Program-made: the position numbers and the translations under genes
The notes under the pieces: model-generated
What the model saw: the letters and a program-made list of their open reading frames with translations, nothing else
What the model was told of the DNA's origin: nothing
Databases searched by the model: none
From: Treponema sp. Marseille-Q3903
GTDB taxonomy: Bacteria; Spirochaetota; Spirochaetia; Treponematales; Treponemataceae
Assembly: GCF_014334335.1 (NCBI RefSeq)
Contig: NZ_JACSEU010000001.1
Span: forward strand, 1,116,001-1,180,000
Direction of reading: 5' to 3'
Length of the DNA: 64,000 nt
In this document: positions 15,117 to 22,834 of the stretch, one piece after another
Position numbering within the stretch: position 1 is the stretch's first letter
Layout: every line of letters starts with the position of its first letter

Positions 15117-17219
15117 ATGTCAGTAGAAAGAGTTACTTACAAACTAGGAGATGCCGAACTCATCCTTGAAACAGGAAAAATCGGAAAACAAGCTAACGGC
15201 TGTGTTTACGCACAATGGGGCGGAGCTGCTGTTATTGCTACTATTTGTGCTTCCAGTTCTGTTACAGAAGGTCAGGATTTTGTTCCTGTCACTGTTGAAT
15301 ACAACGAGAAAGCATATGCTGCCGGAAAAATTCCGGGCGGTTTTGTAAAACGTGAAGGACGACCGAAAGATAAGGAAATTCTTGTTAGCCGCCTTATCGA
15401 CCGCCCTATGCGCCCGCTTTTTGAACCATCATTCGGGCATGAATTGCAGATTGTTCCAACTTGTGTCTCTGCAGACGGCGTACATACTCAGGATATTCTT
15501 GCTGTCATTGCTGCTTCTGCCGCAACATGTATTTCTGATATTCCGTTCCACGGTCCGGTTGCAGCCTGCCGTATTGGATACATTGACGGTCAGTACATCG
15601 TAAACCCTACATTCGAACAGATTGAAAAAGGTCAGCTCGAAATTGTCGTTGCCGGCACAAAAGACGGATTTACAATGGTTGAAGGTGGTGCAAATGAAGT
15701 TTCCGAAGAAGTCATGCTCGGTGCTTTGGATAAGGCACAGGGATTTATAACAGACATGTGTCTGCTCCAGGAAGAACTTGTAAAAAAAGCCGGAAAAGAA
15801 AAACTTCCATTGAATCCGCTAGACGTGACTCTCGAGAATGCGCAGGCAATTGAAGCCGAAGCAACTCCGTTATTGAAAAAAGCATGTTTCCAAGACGGAA
15901 AAATGAACCGCGGTAAAGCAATTGCCGAAGTTCAAAAAGAGATAGCTGCTAAATATGCAGAACAGCTTTCAGACCCGATTCAGGCAAAATTGTTCTGTAA
16001 TTTGATGGACGATATTCAATACAAACTTCTTCGCAAATCGATAATTGACGATGGTGTTCGCATCGACGGCCGTAAGACAGATGAGATTCGCCCAATCAAT
16101 TGTGAAGTAAATGTATTGCCAACTCCACACGGAAGCGCATTGTTCACTCGCGGAGAAACGCAGTCGCTCGCTGTCTGTACGCTCGGAACCGCGATGGACG
16201 AACAGGTATACGATGATATCGATGGAGAACGTTCAGATCACTTTATTCTTCATTATAATTTTCCACCGTATTCAGTTGGTGAAACAGGAAAATTGACTAC
16301 AGGTCGCCGTGAAATCGGTCATGGAAATCTTGCTCGCCGTTCTTTGGCCGCTATGGTTCCAGGACGCGAAGAATTCCCATACACAGTTCGCGTCGTATCT
16401 GAAATTATGGAATCTAACGGTTCCTCTTCACAAGCTTCAACTTGTGGTGGATGTCTTGCAATGCTCGCCGCAGGTGTTCCAATGAAAAAAATGGTTGCCG
16501 GTATTGCTATGGGACTTATCACAGAACCTGAAGGAGACAATCCTTACGGACGATACGCAATCCTCTCTGATATTCTTGGAGAAGAAGACCACCTCGGCGA
16601 TATGGACTTTAAAGTTGCCGGAACAGAAGATGGCATTACCGGTTTTCAGATGGATATTAAAATTGCCGGCGTAACAACTGAAATTATGAAAAAGGCTATG
16701 GAACAGGCTAGAGCTGGTAGAATGCGCATCCTTGGAAAAATGAAGGAATGCATAGATAAACCGGCACCGCTTTCTCCAAGAGCGCCTCAGATAATCACAA
16801 TGAAGATACCTGTAGACAAGATAGGAGCATTGATTGGACCTGGTGGAAAGAGCGTCAAAGCGCTTTGCTCTCAGTACGGAGTAACAATCAACACCGATGA
16901 TGATGGAACTGTAACAATTTATGGCAAAACAGGAATCGCTGCTGAAGCCGCTAAAAAAGCTGTCAAAGGCATTACAGAAGATCCAGAAGTTGGAACTATC
17001 TACCAGGGAACTGTAAAACGCATAATGGAATTTGGTGCATTTGTTGAAATCTTGCCAGGAAAAGAAGGCTTATGCCACATCTCAAAACTTTCACGCCAGA
17101 GAGTAAACAAGGTAACTGATGTTCTTACAGAAGGTCAGGTAATCCCGGTTAAATTGCTCGAAGTTGATAAGCAGGGAAGATTGAATCTTTCATACATCGA
17201 CGCATTGGAGTCAAAATAG
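15117..17219 (+). CDS. pnp: Polynucleotide phosphorylase
   Basis: PNPase degrades RNA 3' to 5' by phosphorolysis and is a core part of bacterial RNA turnover. The 700-residue protein has two RNase PH-like domains (about 1-210 and 310-540), a KH domain around IPVDKIGALIGPGGKSVKAL (near 562-581) and an S1 domain starting at GTIYQGTVKRIMEFGAFVEI (near 625-644). The segment YNFPPYSVGETG and the following SSSQASTCGG are in the catalytic second domain. AAAGGA precedes the ATG. The C terminus ends just after S1 with no long tail. Confidence 0.98.
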   Translation: MSVERVTYKLGDAELILETGKIGKQANGCVYAQWGGAAVIATICASSSVTEGQDFVPVTVEYNEKAYAAGKIPGGFVKREGRPKDKEILVSRLIDRPMRPLFEPSFGHELQIVPTCVSADGVHTQDILAVIAASAATCISDIPFHGPVAACRIGYIDGQYIVNPTFEQIEKGQLEIVVAGTKDGFTMVEGGANEVSEEVMLGALDKAQGFITDMCLLQEELVKKAGKEKLPLNPLDVTLENAQAIEAEATPLLKKACFQDGKMNRGKAIAEVQKEIAAKYAEQLSDPIQAKLFCNLMDDIQYKLLRKSIIDDGVRIDGRKTDEIRPINCEVNVLPTPHGSALFTRGETQSLAVCTLGTAMDEQVYDDIDGERSDHFILHYNFPPYSVGETGKLTTGRREIGHGNLARRSLAAMVPGREEFPYTVRVVSEIMESNGSSSQASTCGGCLAMLAAGVPMKKMVAGIAMGLITEPEGDNPYGRYAILSDILGEEDHLGDMDFKVAGTEDGITGFQMDIKIAGVTTEIMKKAMEQARAGRMRILGKMKECIDKPAPLSPRAPQIITMKIPVDKIGALIGPGGKSVKALCSQYGVTINTDDDGTVTIYGKTGIAAEAAKKAVKGITEDPEVGTIYQGTVKRIMEFGAFVEILPGKEGLCHISKLSRQRVNKVTDVLTEGQVIPVKLLEVDKQGRLNLSYIDALESK

Positions 17220-17262
17220 TTTAAAACAGTTTAATTTAGTTTGTTTATTGAACAAAATCAAA

Positions 17263-17326
17263 GGCAAAGGTTCGCTGACATTGTTTTAAAATCAATGATG
17301 TTTCGCGTGTCTTTGCCATTTTTTTT
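17263..17326 (+). terminator. Rho-independent terminator after pnp
   Basis: GGCAAAG (17263-17269) pairs with CTTTGCC (17311-17317). An inner ACATTG/CAATGA stem shortens the loop, and a run of eight T residues follows at 17319-17326. Confidence 0.75.
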
Positions 17327-17373
17327 AATCTTGTACTTTTGATATGACAGATGACTAATTACTTCTTACTTGT

Positions 17374-17379
17374 TATAAT
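17374..17379 (+). promoter_or_regulatory. Putative dut -10 box, leaderless layout
   Basis: A consensus TATAAT is followed by 6 nt (GTCGCT) and then the dut ATG at 17386. No Shine-Dalgarno motif is present. No convincing -35 was found 16-18 nt upstream. Confidence 0.45.
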
Positions 17380-17385
17380 GTCGCT

Positions 17386-17826
17386 ATGACAAAAGTTACA
17401 ATAAAATGCACTGCTTCAAAAGGAGCTATAATTCCAGAATATAAAACTTCGGGAGCAGCAGGTGCCGATCTGTGCGCACTTTTAGATTCTCCGCTCGTAA
17501 TCAAACATGGAAAATCTGCAATAATACCGACAGGGCTTTTTTTTGAGATTCCTGAAGGTTACGAAATTCAAGTTCGTCCTCGTTCGGGACTCGCGGCAAA
17601 AAACGGCGTGACTGTTTTAAATACGCCAGGCACAATAGACAGCGATTATCGTGGTGAAATAAAAGTGATTCTCATAAACCTCGGTGAAAATGATTTTACA
17701 GTCAGCTGCGGGGATAGAATTGCCCAAATGATAATTGCGCCTGTAACACAAGCGAGCTTTTCAATCTGCGAGAACCTTTCTCAGACAGAGAGGGGAACAG
17801 GCGGCTTCGGTTCAACCGGTGTCTGA
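17386..17826 (+). CDS. dut: Deoxyuridine 5'-triphosphate nucleotidohydrolase
   Basis: dUTPase hydrolyses dUTP to dUMP and diphosphate, limiting uracil in DNA and feeding dTMP synthesis. The 146-residue protein has the motifs in order: AAGADLCAL (about 24-32), [11 protein letters not shown] (about 66-76), [11 protein letters not shown] (about 83-93), DRIAQMII (about 110-117) and the mobile C-terminal [10 protein letters not shown]. The ATG has no ribosome binding site and lies 6 nt after a TATAAT. The LptF-like gene begins inside its last codons, so dut heads an envelope operon. Confidence 0.97.
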   Translation: MTKVTIKCTASKGAIIPEYKTSGAAGADLCALLDSPLVIKHGKSAIIPTGLFFEIPEGYEIQVRPRSGLAAKNGVTVLNTPGTIDSDYRGEIKVILINLGENDFTVSCGDRIAQMIIAPVTQASFSICENLSQTERGTGGFGSTGV

Positions 17827-19081
17827 CATTTGTATAAGAGAATCAGGGAAAAAATTGCTGACGCTGACTCAAAAAATCATAAAAAAAATCAAAGATTCTC
17901 ATCTTGTTCAGGCAATTTTACCTTATATAGACAGATTTCAAGTAAAATATTTAAAAAAAGGACAGCTTAAAAACAATATCCTTATAAAATATCTGTTTAA
18001 AGATTTGTTTCTTTACTTTCTCGTATCGTTTTTTTTCTTTTTCATGATTTTTTTTGTAAATCAGATTCTTCTCACTGTAGAAAGTCTCCTTGCAAAATCA
18101 GCCCCATTTAAAGATGTGATGAGAATCATGTTTTACAGCCTGCCTTTTATCATTGCTCAATCATCCCCGTTTGCGACTCTCGTAGGTTTTTTGATGAGCC
18201 TTGGAGGAATGATGAGCAGCAACGAAATTCTGATTTTTCGTGCCGCAGGTTTTTCTTTTATAAAGATTCTTCTTCCTGTCGCAGCGCTTGGAATTATCAT
18301 CTCTGCATGTTCTTTTTTTGTAAACGATTATCTTCTTCCGCTTGGAACGATGAAATACAATATGTTGATGCGTGAAATTATGAGTTCAACGCCTACTGTT
18401 GAACTCGAATCTAACAGCGTAAAAAAACTCGACTCAGCGAGCATAGTTATCGGAAATGTTTCGGGTAACGAAATTTCTGACATCGTGCTGTTTGATTCAA
18501 AAAGAGATGAGGACAGGCTTATTATCGCAGGAAAATCAACTTTGACAGGAGCTAAGCAAAAAGGCGTATTGATGCAGCTTAATATGTCGGACACTTCGGT
18601 GATTTCGTTTGACATAGATAACAGGCAGGACTTTGATGTGATGACTTCTAAAACTTCGATTTATAACGTATTCGATTCGTCAGTACTGGGAACATCGTCG
18701 CGTTCTGCGAGAGAGATGACAACTTATGACCTTACAAAGACAATAAAGCAGATGAAAGAAAAAGATGACGCAACTGACAATGATAAACAAAGGCTGAACA
18801 TCTGGATAATGGAGTGGCATAAAAAATTTGCAATTCCTTTCGGCTCTATTTTTTTTGCATTTTTGGCTTTTTCTGTTGCTTTTTTGTTCGGCAAACACAA
18901 CGGGCAGACAATTGGGCTTTTTATAGGTATTGTAATTTGCGTTTTGTACTGGGCATTTCAGATTGTAGGGCAACTGCTTGTGCAAAAAATCGGGCTGAGC
19001 GCTTTTTGGTGCATCTGGGTTCCAAATTTTCTGATAGGATTTTTTGGATTGTTTTTCATGTTATTTCTTTTGAAAAAATAA
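17819..19081 (+). CDS. lptF: LptF/LptG family permease (first copy)
   Basis: LptF and LptG are inner-membrane subunits of the ABC exporter that extracts lipopolysaccharide for transport to the outer membrane. The 420-residue protein has a cytoplasmic N terminus of about 55 residues, three helices before a periplasmic domain (about 170-325) and three C-terminal helices. The start is GTG 17819, overlapping the end of dut by 8 nt; the next in-frame Met is inside the first membrane helix. A second family member follows 18 nt downstream. The assignment of F versus G is by position only. Treponemes are generally described as lacking LPS, so the substrate is uncertain. Confidence 0.85.
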   Translation: MSDICIRESGKKLLTLTQKIIKKIKDSHLVQAILPYIDRFQVKYLKKGQLKNNILIKYLFKDLFLYFLVSFFFFFMIFFVNQILLTVESLLAKSAPFKDVMRIMFYSLPFIIAQSSPFATLVGFLMSLGGMMSSNEILIFRAAGFSFIKILLPVAALGIIISACSFFVNDYLLPLGTMKYNMLMREIMSSTPTVELESNSVKKLDSASIVIGNVSGNEISDIVLFDSKRDEDRLIIAGKSTLTGAKQKGVLMQLNMSDTSVISFDIDNRQDFDVMTSKTSIYNVFDSSVLGTSSRSAREMTTYDLTKTIKQMKEKDDATDNDKQRLNIWIMEWHKKFAIPFGSIFFAFLAFSVAFLFGKHNGQTIGLFIGIVICVLYWAFQIVGQLLVQKIGLSAFWCIWVPNFLIGFFGLFFMLFLLKK

Positions 19082-19099
19082 ACATGACAGGCTTTATAT

Positions 19100-20176
19100 A
19101 TGAAACTGATAATATATCTTTTTGAAAAAGTAGTTCCTCTATTTTTGGGTGCAATGTTTTTTTTTGCACTCGTGCTGAATCTTGTCGATTTGTTTATGCA
19201 CATTGCAAACTATCTTCAAAATAACTGTAGCGTAAAAGATATTTTATCAGTCATGGCATTATATGTTCCAAAGACAATTTGGTATTCAGTTCCTGTTGCA
19301 ATTTTATTTTCGACATCTTACGTTTTGAGCGACATGTACGCAAACAATGAGATTGAGGCGCTTCTTGCTTCGGGCGTATCGTTATTTAAATTTACTTTGC
19401 CGCTTTTGACAGTCAGTTTTGTTATGGCTTTCGGGCTTTTTTTGTTCGAAGACAACTTTGTCGTTCAAACTTACGAAAAAAAAGTATCACTGCAAAATAA
19501 ACTTTTACAAAAATCAGAAAGTGAAAATAATTATGATATTGTTGTAATTTCTGAAAATGGAAAGCTGATATACATTTCTACTCGCTACATAGGAAATCAG
19601 AAAAAATTGAAGTCGTGCTATTTTATTTTCCGCGACGAAAATAAAGTCATGCAATCAGTGATTTTCTGTCCGACCGCAGTCTGGAACGAAAAGACTTTAA
19701 AGTGGGATTTGGAAAACGCAGTTCAATATGAACCTGATGGAAACGGTCTGAAAATGACGCAGTTGTCTTCGACCTTTACTGATAGGTTGACTGAATCGTA
19801 TGAAATATTCAAAAAATCGAATGTCGACGTTCAGTCAGTCACCGCGAATGAAGCAAAAATCTACATAGAACATTTGAGAAAAGCAGGGCTTCCTTATAAT
19901 GAAGAACTTTCCGAATATTATAAAAAATTTGCTTTTCCGTTTATTGTTTTCATTGTAGTATTTTTATCTATAGGGCTGACCGGCAAAACTAAAAAAAATG
20001 TGCTTTTGATAAGCCTTGCATCGTGCATAAGCGCTTCTGTTTTGTTTTATGTTTCAATGATGGTGACAATGGTTCTTGCAAAGCACGGCTACATCACCGC
20101 TTTTATGGGGGCGTGGTCGCCTGTATTTTTCTTTACGATTATCAGCATTGTTCTTTTAAAATATGCAAGAACATAA
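19100..20176 (+). CDS. lptG: LptF/LptG family permease (second copy)
   Basis: A 358-residue member of the YjgP/YjgQ family, the usual length for LptG. It starts MKLIIYLFEKVVPLFLGAMF, with the first helix near residues 8-32. A segment EIEALLASGVSLFKF in the loop after the second helix is the coupling-helix region that contacts the LptB ATPase. A periplasmic beta-rich domain and three C-terminal helices follow. GACAGG lies upstream of the ATG. The matching ATPase LptB is not in this window, but an LptD-like protein is encoded at 32.5 kb. Confidence 0.87.
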   Translation: MKLIIYLFEKVVPLFLGAMFFFALVLNLVDLFMHIANYLQNNCSVKDILSVMALYVPKTIWYSVPVAILFSTSYVLSDMYANNEIEALLASGVSLFKFTLPLLTVSFVMAFGLFLFEDNFVVQTYEKKVSLQNKLLQKSESENNYDIVVISENGKLIYISTRYIGNQKKLKSCYFIFRDENKVMQSVIFCPTAVWNEKTLKWDLENAVQYEPDGNGLKMTQLSSTFTDRLTESYEIFKKSNVDVQSVTANEAKIYIEHLRKAGLPYNEELSEYYKKFAFPFIVFIVVFLSIGLTGKTKKNVLLISLASCISASVLFYVSMMVTMVLAKHGYITAFMGAWSPVFFFTIISIVLLKYART

Positions 20177-20184
20177 GGATTTTT

Positions 20185-21324
20185 ATGAGTGAAATATTGA
20201 ATATATTTGACATTAAACACAAGAGCGCTGACGGAAAAGCTCGTACCGGTGTCATTCATCTGCCGCATGGAGACGTTCAGACTCCGGTTTTTATGCCTGT
20301 CGGAACGAATGCGACAGTCAAAGCTATGCCGAAAGATTTTCTTGAAGAGATAGATTTTGAAATTATTCTTGCAAACACTTATCATTTATTTTTGCGCCCG
20401 GGACCTGACCTCATAGAAAAAGCCGGCGGGCTGCATGGATTTTCTAAGTGGAACAGAAATTTTTTGACTGACTCAGGCGGTTTTCAAGTCTTTTCACTTT
20501 CAAAATTGCGAAAAATCACAGAGCAAGGTGTAAAATTTCAGAGCAATATTGACGGAAGCTATCACATGTTCACTCCTGAAAATGTCGTTCAAACTCAGGT
20601 GAAATTTAATTCTGATATACAGATGCAGCTCGATGTTTGCACAGGCTGGGACGAAGGGCGCAAAGCTGCTGAAAATGCGCTCAAAGTAACATCAGATTGG
20701 CTTTTGCGCGCTAAAAAAGAATGGAAAAATCAGCGTGAAAACGGATATAAAGGCATTTTATTTCCGATTGTTCAAGGAAACTTTTTTGAAGATTTACGCA
20801 AACAGAGCGCTGAATTCGTCTCTTCGCTCGACACTCCGGGAATTGCGATCGGGGGCTTAAGCGTTGGAGAACCTCATGAAGAATTTACTAAATTCATGAA
20901 TTATACAAGTGAGCTGCTTCCGGAAAATAAACCGAAGTACGTGATGGGAATTGGAACTCCTGAATATATTTTAGACGCCGTCAGCGCAGGAATCGATATG
21001 TTTGACTGCGTTCTTCCTACGAGAAATGCGCGCAACGGTTCTTACTTTACACGACGCGGCATGCTCAGCATAAAACAGGAAAGATGGATAAGCGATTTTG
21101 GACCAATTGATCCAGAATGCAACTGTAAAGTTTGCCGCACTTATTCCCGAAGTTATTTAAGACACCTTTTTAAAGAGCAGGAAATTTTGAGTTCAATCCT
21201 TGCGAGTTATCATAATCTGTATTTTTTAAAAGAGATTATAAAAGAGATAAGAATTGCGATAAATGAAGACATGTTTGAGCAATACAGAAAAGATTTTCTG
21301 GAGAAATTTAATTCAGGTTTTTAA
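20185..21324 (+). CDS. tgt: Queuine tRNA-ribosyltransferase
   Basis: Bacterial Tgt exchanges guanine-34 of GUN-anticodon tRNAs for preQ1, the step before QueA. From ATG 20185, preceded by AAGGA, the product is 379 residues. An open frame extends upstream to 20023, but that part overlaps the permease gene. Key features are DSGGFQVFSL near residues 95-104, GGLSVGEP near 222-229, the nucleophile region FDCVLPTRNARNG, and the zinc ligands in CNCKVC with a histidine in SYHNLYFL. It lies 8 nt after the second permease. Confidence 0.97.
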   Translation: MSEILNIFDIKHKSADGKARTGVIHLPHGDVQTPVFMPVGTNATVKAMPKDFLEEIDFEIILANTYHLFLRPGPDLIEKAGGLHGFSKWNRNFLTDSGGFQVFSLSKLRKITEQGVKFQSNIDGSYHMFTPENVVQTQVKFNSDIQMQLDVCTGWDEGRKAAENALKVTSDWLLRAKKEWKNQRENGYKGILFPIVQGNFFEDLRKQSAEFVSSLDTPGIAIGGLSVGEPHEEFTKFMNYTSELLPENKPKYVMGIGTPEYILDAVSAGIDMFDCVLPTRNARNGSYFTRRGMLSIKQERWISDFGPIDPECNCKVCRTYSRSYLRHLFKEQEILSSILASYHNLYFLKEIIKEIRIAINEDMFEQYRKDFLEKFNSGF

Positions 21325-21360
21325 TTGCGTTCGCCAATCCTGATAAGACGAGGATATTTG

Positions 21361-22830
21361 ATGAAGAAGATTTTCAGTTTTATTTGTATCTCGCTGATGT
21401 TTTTTGCAGTTATTGCTCAAGAGCTTGAAGAGCAAGAACAAAAAACTTCTGAAACTAACGAAGTCGTAACAGCTTCAAAGGGCGGTATTTCAAAAATTCC
21501 TGAAGCAAAACGACCAAAAGTTATAGATGTTGAAAAAGCTGAAAAGGCTGCCGAAAAAGATGAGTCGGGCGAGGATTTTGAAAACAATCAGAAAGTGTTA
21601 AAATACGGACTTCCTTCTGAAATATCAGAACTTATAGATACTCTTGTAAAAAATGACGACCCTCGTTTTACCGACGAAATATACGACCTTTTTCAGAAAA
21701 CAAAAAATGACACAATAAAAATAAAGATATTAAATTACTTTCAAAAACTTGAAGATCCGTGCCTTGAAGATTTTGCCGTTGAAGTATTGAATGATCCTTA
21801 CAATTCAAAGAAAGATTTAGTCCGCGCTTGCTTTCAATATATTTCGGCAGTAAAAACTAAAGATGCGATCCCTGCCGTGATAGCTTTGATTGAATCTGAA
21901 AATGAAGAATATTTTAACGATGCAATTTCAACGCTCGGCGAAATTGGGGGACCGTCGGAAGCAATGTTCATTGTAGAATATCTTGAAAGAGATGATTTGA
22001 GCGATGCTCAGCGTCAGACTTTGATGAGAACTTGCGGTAAAATGCACGCAGTTCAAACTTGGGACAAACTCGTTGAAATTCTTAAAGACGAAGATGAAAA
22101 TGCGTATGTCAGAATGTATGCAGCTGAAGCGATTGGACTTATGGAAAAAAAAGAATCTGTTCCTGTTTTAGTTGAAATATTTTCTTCCACAGATCCAGCC
22201 TTGCGTCAATATGCGCTAAAAGGCCTTGTAAATTTTCCAAATGTCGTAGAAGCTCAGGAAACTGTAATTCAGGGAATCAGAGATGAACATTGGCGTGTGC
22301 GTCTGGAAGCAATAAAATCTGCCAAAACAATGGAATTAAAAGATTCTGTAGAGTTTCTTATATATCGTGCAAAAAATGACAGCGAAAAAGTTATCAAAAA
22401 TGAAAGTTACAGTGTGATAGCATACCTCAATACAGAAGCCGGAAATCGGTTTTTAATAGAGCAGTTGAAAGACAAAAAAGTCGGAGATGCGACAAAAAAG
22501 AAAGTTGCCGAAGTGCTTTTTAAAGAAAAACATGCAGGCGAAAAAGAGCTTCTTGAACTTGCTGCCGAATGCCTCAAAGACGACAAGCGAAAAGAATTGC
22601 GTTACGCTTTGGGAAAAGAACTCGCAAAATATCAAAATAATGCGTTTGAAGACATCTGCATTCAATATCTTCAATCAAAAGACACGACAACAATCAATCT
22701 CGGGCTAGACATTTATAAGACAAACAAGTTTAAATCTGCAGAATCTATTATGAATGGAATATATGCTGACAAAAAAGCGAACAGCGGCGTCAAAAACAGA
22801 ATAAAAAAGATGCTTAATATTAAAGATTGA
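21361..22830 (+). CDS. Secreted HEAT-repeat protein
   Basis: This 489-residue protein has an N-terminal signal peptide (MKKIFSFICISLMFFAVIAQ) and a Lys/Glu-rich linker to about residue 80. About ten helical HEAT/PBS-lyase-type repeats follow, for example YVRMYAAEAIGLMEKKESV and ALRQYALKGLVNFPNVVEA. Such repeats form a solenoid that binds proteins; no catalytic motif is seen. ATG 21361 with an upstream GAGG is chosen over TTG 21325. It ends the dut-lpt-tgt gene string and faces the helicase gene with 4 nt between stop codons. The partner is unknown. Confidence 0.82.
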   Translation: MKKIFSFICISLMFFAVIAQELEEQEQKTSETNEVVTASKGGISKIPEAKRPKVIDVEKAEKAAEKDESGEDFENNQKVLKYGLPSEISELIDTLVKNDDPRFTDEIYDLFQKTKNDTIKIKILNYFQKLEDPCLEDFAVEVLNDPYNSKKDLVRACFQYISAVKTKDAIPAVIALIESENEEYFNDAISTLGEIGGPSEAMFIVEYLERDDLSDAQRQTLMRTCGKMHAVQTWDKLVEILKDEDENAYVRMYAAEAIGLMEKKESVPVLVEIFSSTDPALRQYALKGLVNFPNVVEAQETVIQGIRDEHWRVRLEAIKSAKTMELKDSVEFLIYRAKNDSEKVIKNESYSVIAYLNTEAGNRFLIEQLKDKKVGDATKKKVAEVLFKEKHAGEKELLELAAECLKDDKRKELRYALGKELAKYQNNAFEDICIQYLQSKDTTTINLGLDIYKTNKFKSAESIMNGIYADKKANSGVKNRIKKMLNIKD

Positions 22831-22834
22831 GCTG

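Noticed and set aside
20023-20184. N-terminal extension of tgt
   Set aside because: This part lies entirely within the second LptF/LptG gene in another frame, and ATG 20185 has a ribosome binding site and the normal Tgt N terminus.
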